DNA of 8,400 nt, taken from positions 1 to 8,400 of the forward strand of contig JAHJCS010000122.1 in the NCBI GenBank assembly GCA_018812465.1. The letters run 5' to 3'. Position 1 is the stretch's first letter, and every line of letters starts with the position of its first letter. A program made the position numbers and the translations under genes. Shown here piece by piece: positions 1 to 5,477 of the stretch. This DNA is from Nanobdellota archaeon. Lineage in GTDB: Archaea; Nanobdellota; Nanobdellia; Woesearchaeales; UBA12501. The notes beneath the pieces are model-generated. The model was not told where the DNA came from, searched no databases, and was given only the letters and a program-made list of their open reading frames with translations.

Positions 1-652
1 GATCAAAAGCTCCAGAGCTTGATTCATCCAGAAGAAGACTCTGACCTAACAAACCATTTGATGATAAAGAAGGTTCGCCTGAGACAAATTCTGGATTACC
101 TGCTGAATAATCAGCAGAAAGAGTATTGAAATGATGCAGAAAACTTATACTGGGGTCTGCTTCAATCTCAGATGGAGGGATTAATGCGCTCCACACAATA
201 TGACTCACATTGTTCAGGTCTATAGCCACATCAGGCTGGATAGAATCCCTTATTGAAGAACCACTCAGCACCTGGACACCGCCCTGAATCTGATTGTTCA
301 CAAGAGTCTGCTTAGACCATTCCCCATTGCAATAGCAGTTGTAGAAAATATCCTTGTCAGGCCCATTCTGGACTGTTGAATTGCTGGCTCCTATCTTAGC
401 CCCAATATTAGTGCTGTCAGACCATACTGCATGTATGACCCCTGAGGAATCAACATCAAAAGATGGATCAGTTGAATCAGATGAGCTTTCTCTGCTGACA
501 GTCTCCTGAAGGAGGACAGATGCTCCACTAACACAGAAAACGCAGAGAGAAGTCAGTAGAATAAGGATTAGGTATAGTCTCAATGCTTTCCTGATATTAC
601 TCAAATTCAACACACCCTTTTTTAGATTCACTGCTAGCTTGTACAGAGCCAT
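1..652 (-). CDS. Secreted surface protein, N-terminal part: signal peptide, sialidase-like repeats, start of a LamG-like domain (runs off the window)
   Basis: The reading frame is open from an ATG at 652 to the window edge (217 residues) and has no stop. Residues about 20-44 form a Sec-type signal: Arg/Lys, then a hydrophobic run (LRLYLILILLTSLCVF), then a small-residue site near VSGA. Residues about 62-79 (DPSFDVDSSGVIHAVWSD) and 139-156 (QPDVAIDLNNVSHIVWSA) are two copies of the Asp-x-x-Gly/Asn-x-x-His-x-x-Trp pattern of sialidase/BNR-like beta-propeller repeats. Residues about 168-212, with HHFN and GLLGQSLLLDES, look like the opening strands of a LamG/concanavalin-A-like domain. The protein is therefore probably exported and may bind glycan or protein at the surface. 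A TTG at codon 17 (602-604) is an alternative start that would give a more normal signal-peptide length. The total length and C-terminal anchor lie outside the window. No catalytic residue is visible, so no enzyme activity is claimed. Confidence 0.75.
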   Translation of the reverse strand, partial: MALYKLAVNLKKGVLNLSNIRKALRLYLILILLTSLCVFCVSGASVLLQETVSRESSSDSTDPSFDVDSSGVIHAVWSDSTNIGAKIGASNSTVQNGPDKDIFYNCYCNGEWSKQTLVNNQIQGGVQVLSGSSIRDSIQPDVAIDLNNVSHIVWSALIPPSEIEADPSISFLHHFNTLSADYSAGNPEFVSGEPSLSSNGLLGQSLLLDESSSGAFD

Positions 653-677
653 ATTCCAAGGCAATCATAAAAGGTCT

Positions 678-689
678 TAAAATATTAAA
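678..689 (-). promoter_or_regulatory. Candidate TATA box for the minus-strand secreted protein
   Basis: On the minus strand this A/T stretch reads TTTAATATTTTA and lies about 26-37 bases before the ATG at 652. That fits an archaeal TATA box driving a leaderless or very short-leader transcript. No clear ribosome-binding site precedes the ATG, which agrees with this. The match is loose. Confidence 0.35.
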
Positions 690-708
690 TGCTCTGCGCT
701 AGTGAGCC

Positions 709-728
709 TGAAAGAGGCCAATCTTTCA
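709..728. repeat. Inverted repeat in the divergent promoter region
   Basis: TGAAAGA (709-715) and TCTTTCA (722-728) are exact reverse complements around the six-base loop GGCCAA. The repeat sits between two divergent genes, followed by further short palindromes (CAATTG, GCGC, TGATCA) up to 744. It could be an operator, a hairpin in the leader of the minus-strand gene, or a relic of the repeat family seen near 3300. The sequence alone does not decide. Confidence 0.4.
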
Positions 729-839
729 ATTGCGCGCTGATCAACCCCTCTCAATCCCCTTTTAAGCTTCATATAGGAGCTCTATATATAAAATTTGTGA
801 TTTTTTGTATATGTAAAAATGTCTTTTATTGTATAAAGA

Positions 840-847
840 TTTAAATA
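840..847 (+). promoter_or_regulatory. TATA box for the reductase-synthase fusion gene
   Basis: TTTAAATA starts 34 bases before the TTG start at 874, so transcription should begin at about 870-874 and the mRNA should be almost leaderless. GTATAAAG at 831-838 and TCTATATATAAAA at 781-793 are further A/T-rich candidates that would give leaders of about 12 and 60 bases. Confidence 0.5.
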
Positions 848-873
848 ATCCACAATGATTCTTTTAGGGTAAG

Positions 874-3039
874 TTGGATAAAAAAAAGAGTTATGATATG
901 ATTGTCATCGGCGCAGGGCCAGCAGGCTCAGAGATAGCTTACAGACTTGCCAGGCAGAAATTCAATGTCCTTGTTCTTGAGAAAGCCAGGTTTGACAGGG
1001 AAAAACCATGCGGAGGAGGAATCCAGTTAAAGGAGCTTCTTGAGTTCAGCAGGCTTCCTCCAGAGATTGTTGAGAGGAAAATAAGGAATGTGAGAATTGT
1101 ATCACCTCAGAACAACATGCTTGAAGCAGGAATAAAAAACAGATCATTCTTTGCTGCGACAGTTAAAAGGAGTGTTTATGACAGTTATCTGCAGAAAAGA
1201 GCAGAGAGAGCAGGAGCTGATTTCCTTGAGAATAAGAAAGTCAAGAAAGTGATACAAAGACATGGCAAGGTTTTTGTGTATTCTGGAAATAAAATGTACA
1301 CTGCCAGGCTTGTGATTGATGCCAGCGGAGCATCATCTGGGGTAGCAAAGATGCTTGGGATTGACCAGCATGCTCCAGAGGTCTGCGCAACATACCACAT
1401 GTGGCTTAAGGTAAAGGATATTGACAAGAGATTCAGGGATTCTATAGAACTTTATTTCATGAAGGACAATCCAAGAGGATATGCATGGATATTTCCAAAG
1501 AAGGATATTGTCTCTGTAGGCATCGGCTCAGTTGAGAAAGTCAATCTTGTGAAGATGCTCAATCATTTTATAAGAACGCATCCAGTCGCAAAGAAGAAGT
1601 TTAGAGGATTTAAGATAATAAAGAAAGGTGGAGGACTTATTCCTCTTGGACTTCTTCCAAGATTATATTCAACATCAGCAGTTGTGATCGGTGATGCTGG
1701 CGGATTCGCCAATATCATCCATGGAGGAGGCATCTATCAGGCAAGGAAATCAGCTGTCATCGCTGCAAAGCACTGCATAAGATTCTTAAGGACGGAAAAC
1801 CAGAAAGCACTTGCGCAGTATGATAATGAGGCGCGGGATTTCTTCAATGATTATGAGATAAAGTGGGACAAGAAGATAAGGAACATCCTCTGGAATGAAA
1901 AGACAATTGAGCTTCTTATTGAAAAAGGAAAGAAGGATGACAGGATAAAAGAGGCTCTTGGAATTGTGCTCACATCAGCCAGGTCGCACAAGAGAGCGTA
2001 TGAGATCATGGAGAATAAGATGCTTGAGATGATCTATTCAGAGCTAGGCAATAAAGCAGGCATGCACCATAGAGCCATGAACTCCCATCTCAGGAGAATA
2101 TTCAGGAAGACAGCAAATATACACAAACATGCGAATGATGTGCTTCTCAATGACAAAGCAAAGAGATTAAGAGCAACACTTGGAATGCTTGCTGCTGAGA
2201 TGTTCAAAGGAAATCCTCAAAGGGCTCTTGAATTCTCCATTATCTATGAGATATTCCACACAGCATCATTGATACATGATGATATAATTGATGAATCAGA
2301 GATGAGGAGAGGAAGGCAGACCCTGCACAAGAGGTGCGGGCTTGCAAAAGCCATAATTGTAGGAGACCTTATGCTCACAAAATGCTTTTCATTGATATCC
2401 AGATATTCTCATCATAATTCAATATCAAAAAGACAGGTCCTTGAACTCCTGGATACAGTAGGTGATTCTGGAGAGAACTGCTGCATAGGTGAAGAAGAAG
2501 ATATTTGCATGGCAGAGAAAAAACAGTACAATAATATCGAACAGTACCTGAATATGATTGCCCTAAAGACTGGTTCACTCATTGAAGGATGCGTCAAAGG
2601 AGGAGCTATTATTGCAGGAGCTTCAAAAAAAAGAATCCATACTATCGGAAGCTTTGGGAGGAATCTTGGAGTGGCATTCCAGATAATAGATGATTCACTT
2701 GACCTTCTTGGAGGAAAGAGCGCAAACAAATCAGTGATGAATGATCTTAGGCAGGGCAAGGCAACACCTATGCTGATTCATGCTCTCAAGAACTCTGGTT
2801 TCAACGACAGAAAGATATTAAGGAACGCAACAGGAAACAAGAATATAACACCACAGATGGCTGAAGAAGTTATTGTGATTTATAGGAAGATTGGAGCTAT
2901 TGAATACTCCCAGAGACTGAGCAAAGAATATATCAAAAGAGCAAGGGATGATCTGATGCTGCTTCCAAAGTGCAAGGCCCGGCAGAAGTTCAGCGAGATA
3001 GTGGATGTGCTTGAGTACTGGAGCCTGCTGGCAGAATGA
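874..3039 (+). CDS. Fused geranylgeranyl reductase (FAD-dependent) and trans-polyprenyl diphosphate synthase
   Basis: This 721-residue protein has two complete-looking enzyme domains. Residues 1-~390 are a geranylgeranyl reductase-type flavoprotein, with the FAD-binding GAGPAG (13-18), PCGGG (45-49), the YxWxFP motif YAWIFP (203-208) and GDAGG (273-277). In archaea this family saturates isoprenoid chains of membrane lipids or quinones. Residues ~400-721 are a polyprenyl synthase with KRLR (430-433), the first Asp-rich motif DDIID (469-473) followed by RRGR (478-481), the second motif DDSLD (606-610) and a downstream DLRQGKATP. Both Mg-binding motifs are intact, so the domain should condense isopentenyl diphosphate onto an allylic primer. 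The usual separate families are about 400 and 300-330 residues, so the sum fits a true fusion with no frameshift. TTG at 874 is chosen because it gives the conserved lysine-rich lead-in SYDMIVIGAGPAG. ATG at 898 would start right at the FAD strand. Confidence 0.88.
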   Translation: MDKKKSYDMIVIGAGPAGSEIAYRLARQKFNVLVLEKARFDREKPCGGGIQLKELLEFSRLPPEIVERKIRNVRIVSPQNNMLEAGIKNRSFFAATVKRSVYDSYLQKRAERAGADFLENKKVKKVIQRHGKVFVYSGNKMYTARLVIDASGASSGVAKMLGIDQHAPEVCATYHMWLKVKDIDKRFRDSIELYFMKDNPRGYAWIFPKKDIVSVGIGSVEKVNLVKMLNHFIRTHPVAKKKFRGFKIIKKGGGLIPLGLLPRLYSTSAVVIGDAGGFANIIHGGGIYQARKSAVIAAKHCIRFLRTENQKALAQYDNEARDFFNDYEIKWDKKIRNILWNEKTIELLIEKGKKDDRIKEALGIVLTSARSHKRAYEIMENKMLEMIYSELGNKAGMHHRAMNSHLRRIFRKTANIHKHANDVLLNDKAKRLRATLGMLAAEMFKGNPQRALEFSIIYEIFHTASLIHDDIIDESEMRRGRQTLHKRCGLAKAIIVGDLMLTKCFSLISRYSHHNSISKRQVLELLDTVGDSGENCCIGEEEDICMAEKKQYNNIEQYLNMIALKTGSLIEGCVKGGAIIAGASKKRIHTIGSFGRNLGVAFQIIDDSLDLLGGKSANKSVMNDLRQGKATPMLIHALKNSGFNDRKILRNATGNKNITPQMAEEVIVIYRKIGAIEYSQRLSKEYIKRARDDLMLLPKCKARQKFSEIVDVLEYWSLLAE

Positions 3040-3131
3040 AAGATAAATTAAGATAGATATTTCTTATTCTTGAAATGTATATTCTCACTGATTTTTAGAT
3101 AATAAAATTATTCTGATGTCGGCAGCAACAA

Positions 3132-3163
3132 GTTAATATGGATATAACTTTTTGAATATTAAC
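3132..3163. repeat. A/T-rich inverted repeat after the fusion gene
   Basis: GTTAATAT (3132-3139) and ATATTAAC (3156-3163) are exact reverse complements with a 16-base spacer. It lies about 90 bases after the stop of the fusion gene and just before the candidate terminator hairpin, so it probably belongs to the 3' untranslated end. Confidence 0.35.
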
Positions 3164-3168
3164 ACCAC

Positions 3169-3201
3169 TCTCCTGACAACAGGGAGATAATTATTCTTTT
3201 T
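3169..3201 (+). terminator. Candidate hairpin terminator plus T run
   Basis: TCTCCTG (3169-3175) can pair with CAGGGAGA (3180-3187), with one bulged G and the loop ACAA. A T-rich stretch ends in TTCTTTTT at 3201. It lies 130 bases after the stop of the fusion gene. Archaeal termination relies mainly on U-rich tracts, so the T run may matter more than the hairpin. Confidence 0.35.
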
Positions 3202-3312
3202 GTCGGCGGTGATGATTATGGCAGCTGACGGCCACACTCACTACGTTCGTGTGTCCTACTCGCCACCCCGGCACGGCATTACTCCATGCACACGTAGATT
3301 AGTGAGGGAAAC

Positions 3313-3331
3313 AGGAAATCTGCGATTTCCT
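3313..3331. repeat. Hairpin with a TGC loop inside the palindromic island
   Basis: AGGAAATC (3313-3320) pairs perfectly with GATTTCCT (3324-3331) around the loop TGC. Its core, AAATC-NNN-GATTT, recurs in the hairpin at 7669-7689 upstream of L7Ae. Confidence 0.6.
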
Positions 3332-3332
3332 T

Positions 3333-3356
3333 AGTTCAAAAATGACTTTTTGAACT
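3333..3356. repeat. Ten-base-pair hairpin inside the palindromic island
   Basis: AGTTCAAAAA (3333-3342) pairs perfectly with TTTTTGAACT (3347-3356) around the loop TGAC. It follows the TGC-loop hairpin with one base between them. Confidence 0.6.
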
Positions 3357-3415
3357 TTCGCTACGCTCAATCCCTCTCCATGTGCTGGGTTCTTCTATGG
3401 GCTGAGCATAGCGAA
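3357..3415. repeat. Long imperfect inverted repeat inside the palindromic island
   Basis: TTCGCTACGCTCA (3357-3369) and TGAGCATAGCGAA (3403-3415) pair at 12 of 13 positions, with a single C-A mismatch and a 33-base loop. A partial third copy of the arm, TGAGCGTAAC, follows at 3442-3451. Confidence 0.55.
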
Positions 3416-3450
3416 TGCCCATCTTGCGCTTGCGCGTAAACTGAGCGTAA

Positions 3451-3471
3451 CCGGTTTGGGGCAACCCCCGG
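3451..3471. repeat. G/C-rich hairpin near the 3' side of the island
   Basis: GGGG (3458-3461) pairs with CCCC (3465-3468) around CAA, and CCG (3451-3453) pairs with CGG (3469-3471) below a four-base bulge. It lies just before the 3' arm of the closing helix. Confidence 0.45.
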
Positions 3472-3526
3472 CTCGCCAGCGCCATCATCACCGCATTGTC
3501 TGCGTCAGGGCGGTGTTGAGGAGAAG

Positions 3527-3575
3527 CCTCACCTTTTCCATATCCTTTAGTTGTACTATGAAGGAAAAGGCGAGG
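3527..3575. repeat. Strong inverted repeat downstream of the palindromic island
   Basis: CCTCACCTTTTCC (3527-3539) pairs with GGAAAAGGCGAGG (3563-3575) at 12 of 13 positions, enclosing a 23-base loop. An alternative smaller hairpin, GAGG (3518-3521) with CCTC (3527-3530), uses the same arm, so the two folds exclude each other. From 3576 to the TATA box at 3655 nothing further was seen. Confidence 0.55.
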
Positions 3576-3654
3576 AAAAGTAAGCACTATCTTATTACCT
3601 GTCTGGTGCGTTCATCTTTGGGTGTTGGTCAATCAAAAATATCTGGCAGTTAAT

Positions 3655-3662
3655 TTTATAAA
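3655..3662 (+). promoter_or_regulatory. TATA box for the HIT gene pair
   Basis: TTTATAAA lies 31 bases before the ATG at 3686, so transcription should start at the ATG itself. No ribosome-binding site precedes the ATG, which fits a leaderless mRNA. A second A/T box, TTTATATA at about 3672, is too close to the start to serve. Confidence 0.55.
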
Positions 3663-3685
3663 ATACTGATGTTTATATACTTAAA

Positions 3686-4405
3686 ATGCCTGAAATAACT
3701 GAAGAACAGCTCAAGAACATGACTCCTGAGCAGATTGCAGAGATGCAGAAGCAGAACTGCATATTCTGCCATATTGTCTCAGGCAAAGTGGCTTCTAAGA
3801 AGGTCTATGAAGATGACAAAGTGACTGTTATTCTTGATATCAATCCAGCCAACCCAGGACATTCAGTCATAATACCAAAAGAGCATTATGCGATAATGCC
3901 TCAGATCCCTGAAGATATCCTTGGCCATATATTCATGGTAGCTAAAGGAATTTCCCATGCCTGCCTTAAGGCTTTCAAGGCCCAGGGAACAAACATCTTC
4001 ATCGCAAATGGAGTTGTAGCAGGACAGAGAGCCCAGCATTTCATGGTGCATGTTATCCCAAGAAAAGAGAATGATGGGATAAAGATCTTCCAGATACCTC
4101 ATAAAGATGTGAGTGAAGACCAGCTGGCCAAACTCAGCAGCATACTGAAAGCTAAAGTTAACCAGATGATGGGGATAAAAGAGGAAGTCCTTGACCTGGA
4201 CAATATTAAGAAGCCTGAGATAAAAAAAGAAGAAGAGCCAACAGAGGCTCCTGAAGAAGGCAAAGAAGAACCTCAAGAAGAGAATAAAGAAGAAGATGTA
4301 AAAACCCTGCTTGGAGGAAAAGAAGAGCCTGAAGAAGAGAAAGTGCCGGAAACAGAGAAGGAAGAAGAGATAGACATTGACAAAATAGCTGAACTGTTCA
4401 AATGA
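3686..4405 (+). CDS. HIT-domain protein with altered catalytic triad and acidic C-terminal tail
   Basis: This is a 239-residue histidine-triad (HIT) fold protein. The N-terminus has the family's CxxC pair (C25, C28, in CIFCHI), followed by the YEDDKV-VILDINPANPGHSVIIPKEHY core. HIT proteins normally hydrolyse or transfer nucleotides through the motif H-x-H-x-H, where the middle His is the nucleophile. Here the motif reads HFMVHVIPR: H118 and H122 are present but the middle residue is M120. Ordinary nucleotide-transfer catalysis is therefore doubtful, although ligand binding may remain. Residues about 170-228 are a low-complexity Glu/Lys/Pro tail, ending in the hydrophobic-acidic segment IDIDKIAELFK, which could bind a partner. 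The gene is followed after 10 bases by a second HIT gene, clearly a tandem duplication in one operon. The mRNA is probably leaderless. The fold call is secure; the function is unknown. Confidence 0.85.
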   Translation: MPEITEEQLKNMTPEQIAEMQKQNCIFCHIVSGKVASKKVYEDDKVTVILDINPANPGHSVIIPKEHYAIMPQIPEDILGHIFMVAKGISHACLKAFKAQGTNIFIANGVVAGQRAQHFMVHVIPRKENDGIKIFQIPHKDVSEDQLAKLSSILKAKVNQMMGIKEEVLDLDNIKKPEIKKEEEPTEAPEEGKEEPQEENKEEDVKTLLGGKEEPEEEKVPETEKEEEIDIDKIAELFK

Positions 4406-4415
4406 TGAGGACAAT

Positions 4416-4952
4416 ATGAAGAACGACTGTGTATACTGCCAGATGATCGCAGACAAGGAGAAAGAGAAGATATATGAGGATGAGAAAGTAGTTGTCGTTC
4501 TTGATGACAAACCAGCAGGCCCTGGCCATCTGCTTGTCATGCCTAAACAACATTACCCTATCATGGAGCAGGTGCCTGATTTCATAATGAGCCATGCTTT
4601 CACAATAGCCAACAAGATGTCAATAGCATTGTTTGAGTCATTGAATGCTCAGGGAACAAATATAGTTGTCAACAATGGCCTTGCAGGAGGCCAGGAGTCA
4701 GCGCATTTCATGATAAATGTCATCGCAAGAAGAGAAGGGGATGGGATGAACTTCCAGTGGGTTCCAAGGCAGCTCAGCGAGGAGGAGATGTCAACTATTG
4801 AGCTTCAGATGAAAGAGCAGACAAAGACAATCGGAGAGTTCCAGAGTGAGAAAGCCAAGCCGATTGAGATGGAGACCAAGGTCAGAAGGATACCTGCAGG
4901 CTCAGAAGACAGAGAGAACTACCTAGTGAAAAGGTTCATTAAGATACCTTGA
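4416..4952 (+). CDS. Second HIT-domain protein, catalytic motif further eroded
   Basis: This 178-residue HIT protein is paralogous to the gene just before it. Both share CxYC/CxFC (C5, C8 here), YEDEKVVVVLDDKPAGPGH, PKQHYPIM, QGTNIVV and AGGQ blocks. The triad position reads HFMINVIARR: H97 is kept, the middle nucleophile is M99, and the third His is N101. Two of three histidines are thus lost, so it is unlikely to be a normal nucleotide hydrolase. The tail (about 130-178) lacks the long acidic repeat of its neighbour and ends in a basic stretch. GAGG (4407-4410), five bases before the ATG, is a good ribosome-binding site, so it is probably co-translated with the upstream gene. The two products may form a heterodimer, since HIT proteins are usually dimers; that is inference. 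Confidence 0.83.
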   Translation: MKNDCVYCQMIADKEKEKIYEDEKVVVVLDDKPAGPGHLLVMPKQHYPIMEQVPDFIMSHAFTIANKMSIALFESLNAQGTNIVVNNGLAGGQESAHFMINVIARREGDGMNFQWVPRQLSEEEMSTIELQMKEQTKTIGEFQSEKAKPIEMETKVRRIPAGSEDRENYLVKRFIKIP

Positions 4953-4977
4953 TTTAGGAGCCTGCATCTTATACATA

Positions 4978-5004
4978 AATAATCCAGGTTTACAGGATAT
5001 TATT
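4978..5004. repeat. Inverted repeat after the HIT genes, possible terminator
   Basis: AATAATCC (4978-4985) can pair with GGATATTATT (4995-5004), with a two-base bulge and a nine-base loop, 25 bases after the stop of the second HIT gene. There is no long T run, so termination is only a guess. The remainder of 4953-5164 shows no gene or other clear signal. Confidence 0.3.
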
Positions 5005-5164
5005 GCTCTGCTTATAAGCTGCCCTGAAGATATTCTGCTCTTCTTGGAGTATCTTTGATCTTTATGGAATTCTTACGGAAGAAATAAGTGAAGACAGATA
5101 AAAGCAGACCCCTCATCAGATGCATGTTGACTAAGATATGTAAAACAGGAAGTTTAACAGAAAG

Positions 5165-5174
5165 TTTTATATAT
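5165..5174 (+). promoter_or_regulatory. TATA box for the toxin-antitoxin-like pair
   Basis: TTTTATATAT begins 28 bases before the TTG at 5193. This is the spacing expected for a leaderless transcript starting at that codon, and it is the main reason for placing the start of the next gene at 5193. Confidence 0.5.
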
Positions 5175-5192
5175 TTGCTGTGTTTCCTGGGG

Positions 5193-5477
5193 TTGTATGA
5201 ATATATTGCCATAAAATTCACCAGGCATGCGCTAAACAGTCTTTCAAAGCGATGCTGCAAGTTTGGCATCAATATTGAGGAAGCAGAAGATAAAGTTAAA
5301 AGGACTATAAAATATGGAAAGTCCTATAGAGTGAGACGAAAATATGGGTACTCGCTGGTTTATTACCATTACTTCAATGAGGGGCTTTCGTTTTATGTCC
5401 CGTGTAAGATGAGAATAAAGAGCGGTTGCAAGAGTTTTGAGGTCAAGACTGTGATAATAAAATGGGGAAGAAGATAA
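5193..5477 (+). CDS. DUF4258-like small protein, putative toxin of a toxin-antitoxin pair
   Basis: The product from TTG at 5193 has 94 residues. Near its start, IAIKFTRHALNSLSKR matches the beta strand plus His-Ala...Arg opening of DUF4258-type proteins. A helix (INIEEAEDKVKRTIKYG) and beta strands follow, ending in SFEVKTVIIKW, like the family's closing V-x-T-V strand. DUF4258 proteins are RelE-like in outline and are often found beside small zinc-finger proteins in toxin-antitoxin-like pairs; here the next gene is just such a partner and overlaps by 16 bases. The frame is open upstream to a GTG at 5088 (129 residues). That extension would add a hydrophobic, unconserved stretch and has the TATA box inside it, so I prefer 5193. 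The protein is very basic and Tyr-rich, as nucleic-acid-acting toxins often are. The family assignment is by pattern only and no catalytic residue can be named. Confidence 0.55.
   Translation: MYEYIAIKFTRHALNSLSKRCCKFGINIEEAEDKVKRTIKYGKSYRVRRKYGYSLVYYHYFNEGLSFYVPCKMRIKSGCKSFEVKTVIIKWGRR

Larger units (their letters stand above)
3206..3494. other. Large palindromic island: putative structured RNA or non-autonomous repeat element
   Basis: No credible gene lies here, but the two ends are complementary. GCGGTGATGAT (3206-3216) is the exact reverse complement of ATCATCACCGC (3484-3494). The helix continues with GGC (3220-3222 with 3481-3483) and GCTG (3224-3227 with 3477-3480) across small bulges, about 18 pairs in all. 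Inside lie hairpins at 3230-3256 (one mismatch), 3313-3331 (8 bp), 3333-3356 (10 bp), 3357-3415 (12 of 13 bp) and 3451-3471. GAGGGA (3304-3309) can also pair with TCCCTC (3371-3376), which competes with the 3357-3415 stem. The island is visibly richer in G+C and CpG (for example CGCTACGCTC) than the coding DNA around it. No RNase P, SRP, tRNA or rRNA landmarks were recognised on either strand. The transcribed strand, if any, is unknown. Confidence 0.6.

Noticed and set aside
3208..3227. Box C/D small RNA (GTGATGA followed by CTGA)
   Set aside because: Only nine bases separate the boxes, no C'/D' pair follows, and the flanks do not form the required terminal stem. The same bases form the closing helix of the island.
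3262..3272. tRNA-like 5' end on the minus strand (GCCGGGGTGGC)
   Set aside because: It resembles the start of a Leu/Ser tRNA, but no anticodon arm, T-arm or matching 3' acceptor follows downstream on that strand.
3206..3575. RNase P RNA, SRP RNA or a group II intron as the identity of the palindromic island
   Set aside because: None of the conserved core sequences of these RNAs was found on either strand, although the paired ends made them worth considering.
3336..3587. Open frame of 83 codons on the minus strand over the palindromic island
   Set aside because: It has no recognisable family. Its residues are dictated by inverted repeats (for example a Ser/Glu/Arg-rich end encoded by a hairpin), and it has no ribosome-binding site or well-placed TATA box. 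A degraded transposase end was considered but no motif supports it.
3456..3653. Open frame of 65 codons on the plus strand
   Set aside because: It crosses two inverted repeats, has no homology that I recognise and no start signals; it is most likely a chance frame in the G/C-rich island.
3863..4540. Long minus-strand frame of 225 codons opposite the HIT genes
   Set aside because: It is the antisense shadow of the Glu/Lys-rich coding sequence, which reads as Phe/Leu/Ser runs. The plus-strand HIT frames have clear motifs and start signals.
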